This document shows positions 37,750-41,801 of a stretch of DNA of 41,801 bases, piece by piece. The stretch is from Verrucomicrobiota bacterium (GTDB lineage Bacteria > Verrucomicrobiota > Verrucomicrobiia > Opitutales > Coraliomargaritaceae). Location: positions 1 to 41,801 of the forward strand of contig JAURBE010000006.1 in assembly GCA_030829145.1 (NCBI GenBank), given 5' to 3'. The stretch's first letter is position 1. Every line of letters starts with the position of its first letter. A program made the position numbers and the translations under genes. The notes beneath the pieces were generated by a model. That model was not told the origin of the DNA. It was given only the letters and a program-made list of their open reading frames with translations, and ran no database searches.

Positions 37750-39528
37750 TTACATGCGTTCGAGTGGCTGGATGCCGAGTAGTTCCAAGCCGGTCTGCAG
37801 CACGGTTCGAGTGCGCGCACAAAGGAGCAGGCGACGGGCTTTGATAGCGTCATCGTCGACCAGGACTTTATCCGCAGCGTTGAAGCTACTATAGGCACTG
37901 GCTAGCTCATACAGGTATGTGCAGAGGAAGTGCGGGCGCAGGTCGTTAAGCGTAAGCTCTAATGCGCTAACGAAGCCCATAAGCTTACGAGCGAGTGCGA
38001 TTTCGGTCTCGGTCTCTAGTGGAGAAGCACCTTCGATTGGTGCTTCGGGATCGATACTAACTTTACGGAAGATGCTGTTAATACGTGCAACTGCATAGAG
38101 CAAATAAGGAGCAGTGTTACCCTCGAAGCTAAGTAAGCGATCCCAGCTGAAAACGTAGTCTTGTGTCCGGTTGCTGGAAAGGTCGGCGTATTTCATCGCC
38201 CCAATGCCAACAGACTCCGCAATTTCGCGGCGCTCGGCTTCGTCGAGTTCTGGGTTCTTCTCGGTGACCACATCGAAAGCGCGGCTGCGGGCTTCGTCCA
38301 GAAGCTCCTGTAATTTAATCGATTCGCCGGACTTGGTTTTGAACGGTTTCTTATCCGAGCCAAGAATAGTGCCCCAGAACACGTGGCTCATTACAGGGAG
38401 TGCATAGCCCTTTGCTTTAAACCATTTTTCTGTGGTGAGAAACAGTTGTTGAAAGTGATCCTGCTGACGAGCGTCAGTGAGATAGATGATCTCGTCGGCC
38501 TTAAATTCTTCGAGCCGGTAGAGCACGGTTGCCAAGTCAGTGGAGGCGTAGTTACTGGCACCGTCGTTTTTGCGAATGTTGAACGGGTAGGGGCGCTCAT
38601 TGTCTCGAGCGAATTTTTTAACCTCGTCGTGCCAGACAACCAAAGCGCCATCGCTTTCTTCGGCGAGGCCGATCTGGGTGAGTTCATCGTAGACGCGTTG
38701 TACTTTATCGCGGTAGAAGGATTCGCCGAGGGTGATGTCAACTTCGACGCCCATTTGCACGAACAGTTTTTCAAAGGCGATTTTTGAAATTTCGACGATT
38801 TGCTCCCAGATTGCTGTATTTACTTGGTCGCCCTGCTGAAGAAGCACAAGTTCGTTGCGAGAGATAGTGCGCAATTCAGGCTGCTCGAGTTCGAGCGCGC
38901 TGCCGTCTTTGTAGAGTTGGTCGAGTGTAATGAGGGCATCATCACCGAGTGCAGACAGGTCGATGGCGTCACGCTTGATTTTCATGATCAGTGTGCCGAA
39001 ATTAGTGCCCCAATCGCCAATGTGATTATCACGCACCATGTCCGCACCACAGAAATCGAGTAAGCGGGCAATCGCCTGACCGATGACCATTGGGCGTAAA
39101 TGACCTATGTGTGCCTGCTTGGCAGTATTCGCACTGGGGTAATCGATGATTACCTTGTGGCCATCTCTGAGCGCTTTGGCGCCACTTTGGTAATCATCCT
39201 TAGTGGAGTATGCGAGTTGCCATTGCCAAAGAAATGCAGGTGTGAGAGTGAAATTAATAAATCCAGGGCCAGCGATGTCGAGTGTGACTAATTTCGGATC
39301 GAATGCATCTGAGGCTTCTGCCGCTGCGATGAGGCGCGCAGCCAGCTCACGGGGATTGACTTGATTACGCTTGGCAAAAGCGAGCACACCATTTGCCTGA
39401 TAGTCGCCAAACCGAGGGTCTGCAGGGCGGACGCCAGGTATGAACTCAGGGCCGAAGCCGTCGGTCTGAGCTGCGATTGTTGAGAGCGCACTTTCGATTG
39501 CATTAGATGGATTGAACCAAATTTCCAT
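37750..39528 (-). CDS. argS: Arginyl-tRNA synthetase
   Basis: 592 residues, normal length. The N-terminal Add1 domain recognises the tRNA D-loop. The class I HIGH motif appears in DYPSANTAKQAHIGHLRPMVIG (about residue 131), followed by RDNHIGDWGTNFGTLI. The MSK-like loop typical of ArgRS is degenerate (TKSGESIKLQELLDEA). The C-terminal DALR anticodon-binding domain ends in LGIQPLERM. It charges tRNA-Arg. It converges with the antiporter gene and is divergent from the phosphorylase homologue at 39737. Confidence 0.96.
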   Translation of the reverse strand: MEIWFNPSNAIESALSTIAAQTDGFGPEFIPGVRPADPRFGDYQANGVLAFAKRNQVNPRELAARLIAAAEASDAFDPKLVTLDIAGPGFINFTLTPAFLWQWQLAYSTKDDYQSGAKALRDGHKVIIDYPSANTAKQAHIGHLRPMVIGQAIARLLDFCGADMVRDNHIGDWGTNFGTLIMKIKRDAIDLSALGDDALITLDQLYKDGSALELEQPELRTISRNELVLLQQGDQVNTAIWEQIVEISKIAFEKLFVQMGVEVDITLGESFYRDKVQRVYDELTQIGLAEESDGALVVWHDEVKKFARDNERPYPFNIRKNDGASNYASTDLATVLYRLEEFKADEIIYLTDARQQDHFQQLFLTTEKWFKAKGYALPVMSHVFWGTILGSDKKPFKTKSGESIKLQELLDEARSRAFDVVTEKNPELDEAERREIAESVGIGAMKYADLSSNRTQDYVFSWDRLLSFEGNTAPYLLYAVARINSIFRKVSIDPEAPIEGASPLETETEIALARKLMGFVSALELTLNDLRPHFLCTYLYELASAYSSFNAADKVLVDDDAIKARRLLLCARTRTVLQTGLELLGIQPLERM

Positions 39529-39736
39529 GAGGGCAGAGCAAAATCCTCAGGGCTCGGGGTCAAGCTCAGCTTTTGGGAACTTCTCTCCTAATCTCAGTTC
39601 TAATTCGTATTGGCATTTGTTCTATTTGGACAAGTTGGTTATTAAAGCTCGACAAGCTACCTTGTAATCGTCTAATACATAAATGTTTATGCCTTCTCGT
39701 TGGGCAAATGCATGGGTACATACTAATACTTAATTA

Positions 39737-41071
39737 ATGAGAAAGAAAATCATCAGCGCTCGTAAGTTCATCAAGCCTTCTTTCAGCTATTTAGTTGAAA
39801 AGAAGCGTGACGGTGGCGAATTCTCCGATGAGGAGATCCGCTACATCGTCGATTCCATTCTGGATGATGATCTTCCTGAATTCCAACAGTCTGCTCTTGC
39901 AATGGCTGTCTTCTTCCAAGGCATGTCGGCACAAGAGACTGCTACGTTTGCGGAAGAGATGATGCTTTCCGGGGAAGTCATTGACCTGACAGGTATTTCA
40001 CGCCCGAAGATCGATAAATACTCAACGGGTGGGGTCGGTGACAAGACGACATTGGTGCTTGGACCACTCGCCGCAGCTTGTGGTGTAGTGATGCCAACGA
40101 TGAATGGCGTCGATGAAGAGCACGTGATCAGTAATTTGGATAAGTTATCCTCGATCCCAAAATTTAATCCAATCTTAGATCTCGATGGTTTTAAGGCCCA
40201 GTTGAAAAAAGTCGGGTGCACTTTTATCAAGCAGGATCCGGAAATTGCACCGGTGGATGCTAAATTCTACAACCTGCGCCAACAGACTGGTACCATCCCA
40301 AGTTTGCCACTGATTACAGGTTCGGTACTTAGCCGTAAGTTAGCGGAAGGTGCAGAAGGTCTTGTGATCGATGTGAAGTGGGGTAACGGTTCATTCATTA
40401 AAGACGTTGAGCAAGCCAAACAGTTGGCACGCTCAATTACCCGTGTTGGCCGCTCGATGAAGCGTCGCTGTGTGGCGCTGGTAACCGACATGAATCAACC
40501 GCTGGGAGACACTGTTGGTACTGCGCTGGAAATTAAAGAAGCGATTCAGCTCTTAAAAGGTGAGGGTCCAGAAGATCTTCAAGAATTAGTGCTTAAGCTG
40601 GGTATGGAAATCGTGCGCCTCGCAGGTGTTGCGGGTTCAACACTTTCTGCCAAGCAGACGGTGCAGCGTCACCTCAAAGATGGTTCAGCACTGCAGAAGT
40701 TTAAGGACATGATCGAAGCTCAGGGTGGTGACACATCGGTGATCGATGATCCGGATAAGTTTCCAACAGCAAAGCACGTCCGTAAGTTGCCAGCTCCTAA
40801 GCGTGGCTATGTGCACACCATCAACGCAGGGCTCATCGCCGAAGGCGTACAGAAACTTGCGATGAAGAAGAACGGCAAATACGATCCCGCTGTCGGTGTT
40901 TCAGAAATCAAGAAGGTTGGCACGCAAGTGAAGCAAGGTGAGCCACTGATGATGATCCACTACAACGATGAAGCGAAGATGGAAGAAGCACTGGAGTATC
41001 TCAAGACTGCTTACCGCCTCGCACCAAAGCGTCCGAATCCACCGGAATTGATCGTTGAGCGCGTAGCCTAA
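39737..41071 (+). CDS. Thymidine/pyrimidine-nucleoside phosphorylase homologue, active-site variant
   Basis: 444 residues with the complete fold: helical domain, phosphate loop KYSTGGVGDKTT (94-105), pyrimidine site (LRQQTGT with Arg181, PLITGSVLSRKL) and DVKWGNGSF, and a C-terminal barrel (PAVGVSEIKKVGTQV). Compared with E. coli DeoA (numbering recalled), four pocket positions change: His85 is Tyr95, Ser113 is Asn123, Thr123 is Asn133 and Lys190 is Arg200. The GRGLGHTGGT loop reads GVDEEHVISN. Arg171 and Ser186 are kept. Phosphorolysis of thymidine or uridine is therefore uncertain; a different nucleoside or a lost activity is possible. It is monocistronic, with a terminator directly downstream. 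Confidence 0.85.
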   Translation: MRKKIISARKFIKPSFSYLVEKKRDGGEFSDEEIRYIVDSILDDDLPEFQQSALAMAVFFQGMSAQETATFAEEMMLSGEVIDLTGISRPKIDKYSTGGVGDKTTLVLGPLAAACGVVMPTMNGVDEEHVISNLDKLSSIPKFNPILDLDGFKAQLKKVGCTFIKQDPEIAPVDAKFYNLRQQTGTIPSLPLITGSVLSRKLAEGAEGLVIDVKWGNGSFIKDVEQAKQLARSITRVGRSMKRRCVALVTDMNQPLGDTVGTALEIKEAIQLLKGEGPEDLQELVLKLGMEIVRLAGVAGSTLSAKQTVQRHLKDGSALQKFKDMIEAQGGDTSVIDDPDKFPTAKHVRKLPAPKRGYVHTINAGLIAEGVQKLAMKKNGKYDPAVGVSEIKKVGTQVKQGEPLMMIHYNDEAKMEEALEYLKTAYRLAPKRPNPPELIVERVA

Positions 41072-41094
41072 ACAAGGCTGATAAGTTTTAAACG

Positions 41095-41126
41095 AAAGCC
41101 CCCGTTGAGACGACGGGGGCTTTTTT
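41095..41126 (+). terminator. Rho-independent terminator of the phosphorylase gene
   Basis: The 11-bp stem AAAGCCCCCGT/ACGGGGGCTTT encloses TGAGACG, followed by a T-run. It lies 24 bases after the stop codon. Confidence 0.93.
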
Positions 41127-41201
41127 ATGTATTCGGCGCGACTAGATTTGGAATTCTTCTGTGGGGTGCGTGCTTGTGTCATGCCCTTAGGGGTGCACGT
41201 C

Positions 41202-41218
41202 ACCAGCAGTGTGCTGGT
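41202..41218. repeat. Short perfect palindrome
   Basis: ACCAGCA-GTG-TGCTGGT is a 7-bp stem with a 3-base loop in the gene-free stretch 41127-41474. Its relation to the GTAG hairpins downstream is unclear. Apart from these hairpins, nothing else was recognised in that stretch. Confidence 0.6.
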
Positions 41219-41255
41219 TAACCGCAAGGAAGCTGCCTCAAAATTACCAATACCT

Positions 41256-41365
41256 GACCAAATTGTTACCAATTCGGCTACATTCAGGAGCATCGTAGCC
41301 GAAGTTGTAAAACTTTGGTCCCTTACAAATACTCAAATCGTAGCCGAAAATGTAAGTTTTTGGTC
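41256..41365. repeat. Three GTAG-led hairpins with a constant GTAA loop (REP-like family C)
   Basis: Three 26-base units lie at 41256-41281 (minus), 41295-41320 (plus) and 41340-41365 (plus). Each reads GTAG, an 8-bp stem starting CCGAA and ending TTTGG, the loop GTAA, then TC. The inner stem bases differ between the copies (GTT/AAC, AAT/GTT, TTG/CAA) but pair in each copy. GTAG at the 5' foot and a G-T pair near the base are features of RAYT-recognised REPs. No RAYT gene lies beside them in the window. Confidence 0.85.
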
Positions 41366-41474
41366 GTTTCATATACAAATGTTCTAAGGCGTTTTTCTGG
41401 GACACTCTTCAAGCGGAGGATTCCACTTTCAGTTGCTACTTTTGTATATCAATGGCATCCGATTTTACAGGCAC

Positions 41475-41511
41475 AAAAAAAGAGGAAGGCCCGTTCGGAA
41501 CCTTCCTCTTT
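41475..41511 (-). terminator. Rho-independent terminator of the TonB-dependent receptor gene
   Basis: The perfect 11-bp stem AAAGAGGAAGG/CCTTCCTCTTT encloses an 11-base loop. On the minus strand it is followed by a T-run (T7 including the stem's last Ts), 25 bases after the receptor stop codon. Confidence 0.9.
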
Positions 41512-41535
41512 GTAGTTAAAGACTCGATACGGCTG

Positions 41536-41801
41536 TTACCAGCTGTAGTTGGCCGTTACACCGAACTGCTGTGGATCGGCCGGGGTTTCGTAGCGACGTT
41601 GGACGGGCGCATAACCGTCGTCCGGATGGAAGTTGTTGAAGTAGAACAGGCGCTTTTCATGGGACTCATCGAATAGGTTTTTCGCCCAGATTGTCAGTGT
41701 CCAACCTTCATAGCGGTATCCGATGGCTGCGTTGACGGTTGCAAATGCACTGCGTTTTTCGGAGTGGCTATTCGATTCAAAGTATTCATCGCGTCCGGTT
41801 A
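41536..41801 (-). CDS. TonB-dependent outer-membrane receptor, C-terminal end (partial)
   Basis: The reading frame enters from the right edge and stops at 41536-41538. The 88 visible codons give TGRDEYFESNSHSEKRSA, then FATVNAAIGYRYEGWTLTIWAKNLFDESHEKRLFYFNN, ending ETPADPQQFGVTANYSW. The NLFDE box, the RR-Y-x-P-A-D-PQQFG motif and the terminal aromatic residue (Trp) are the standard last strands of TonB-dependent receptor barrels, the terminal strand being the BAM recognition signal. The substrate cannot be told: the plug and most of the barrel lie outside the window. The 3' terminator at 41475-41511 belongs to this gene. Confidence 0.9.
   Translation of the reverse strand, partial: TGRDEYFESNSHSEKRSAFATVNAAIGYRYEGWTLTIWAKNLFDESHEKRLFYFNNFHPDDGYAPVQRRYETPADPQQFGVTANYSW

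Noticed and set aside
41202-41365. Integron attC sites
   Set aside because: There is no integrase, no GTTRRRY core pairs, and the hairpins have fully paired short stems instead of the attC layout.
41127-41515. Small open frames downstream of the phosphorylase terminator
   Set aside because: They run through the hairpin repeats and the receptor terminator and show no protein-like features.

Overview
The window looks like chromosomal DNA of a Gram-negative bacterium of roughly 50% GC, most likely a marine Verrucomicrobiota of the Opitutales/Puniceicoccales (Coraliomargarita-like) type. This assignment is inference: no rRNA is present. It rests on LpxI-type lipid A synthesis, a TonB-dependent receptor, a Gld-like ABC module with DUF4340 and AsmA-like partners, a GlgE/GlgM glucan pathway, a PF07399 antiporter, and the scarcity of clear Shine-Dalgarno sequences.

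Layout. 1-1611: the 3' part of a TIGR01777 epimerase and a renalase-like FAD enzyme. 1598-9553 (minus): an apparent operon of ABC ATPase, ABC permease, GldG-like protein, DUF4340 protein and AsmA-like protein. 9733-11925: RNase D, a CAT-anticodon tRNA and riboflavin synthase. 11922-14934 (minus): an arsenic-resistance operon of arsR, a tiny Cys-rich protein, a PF03773 permease, a thioredoxin-type arsC and an AqpS-like aquaglyceroporin. The operon is driven by a consensus promoter that overlaps an ArsR-like dyad, and its intergenic gaps are full of palindromes. 15106-17491: a CstA-like transporter and a RAYT (REP-associated Y1 transposase) surrounded by its probable REP elements. 17611-23883: dGTPase, a secreted protein, a CrtI/retinol-reductase-like flavoenzyme, FabZ, a FabI-like reductase and an L,D-transpeptidase. 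24187-26747: HtpG, a candidate structured small RNA and a glutaredoxin. 26804-30016 (minus): GlgM-like synthase followed by GlgE, i.e. the maltose-1-phosphate route to alpha-glucan. 30017-30898: an 880-bp gene-free stretch of decayed repeats. 30899-35163 (minus): LeuRS, a FecR-like periplasmic protein and LpxI. 35304-41801: a secreted hypothetical protein, the PF07399 antiporter, ArgRS, an atypical thymidine-phosphorylase homologue, a cluster of GTAG-led hairpins, and the C-terminus of a TonB-dependent receptor.

Most genes are ordinary housekeeping genes. The most unusual items are: (1) at least three palindromic repeat families, one beside its likely RAYT and one (41256-41365) whose stems vary with compensating changes around a constant GTAA loop and a GTAG foot; (2) a thymidine-phosphorylase homologue with four active-site positions changed together; (3) a promoter-to-terminator structured RNA candidate at 26199-26389; (4) an ars operon with a 57-residue Cys-rich protein and a nearly leaderless arsR. 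No prophage, CRISPR array or classical insertion sequence was seen.
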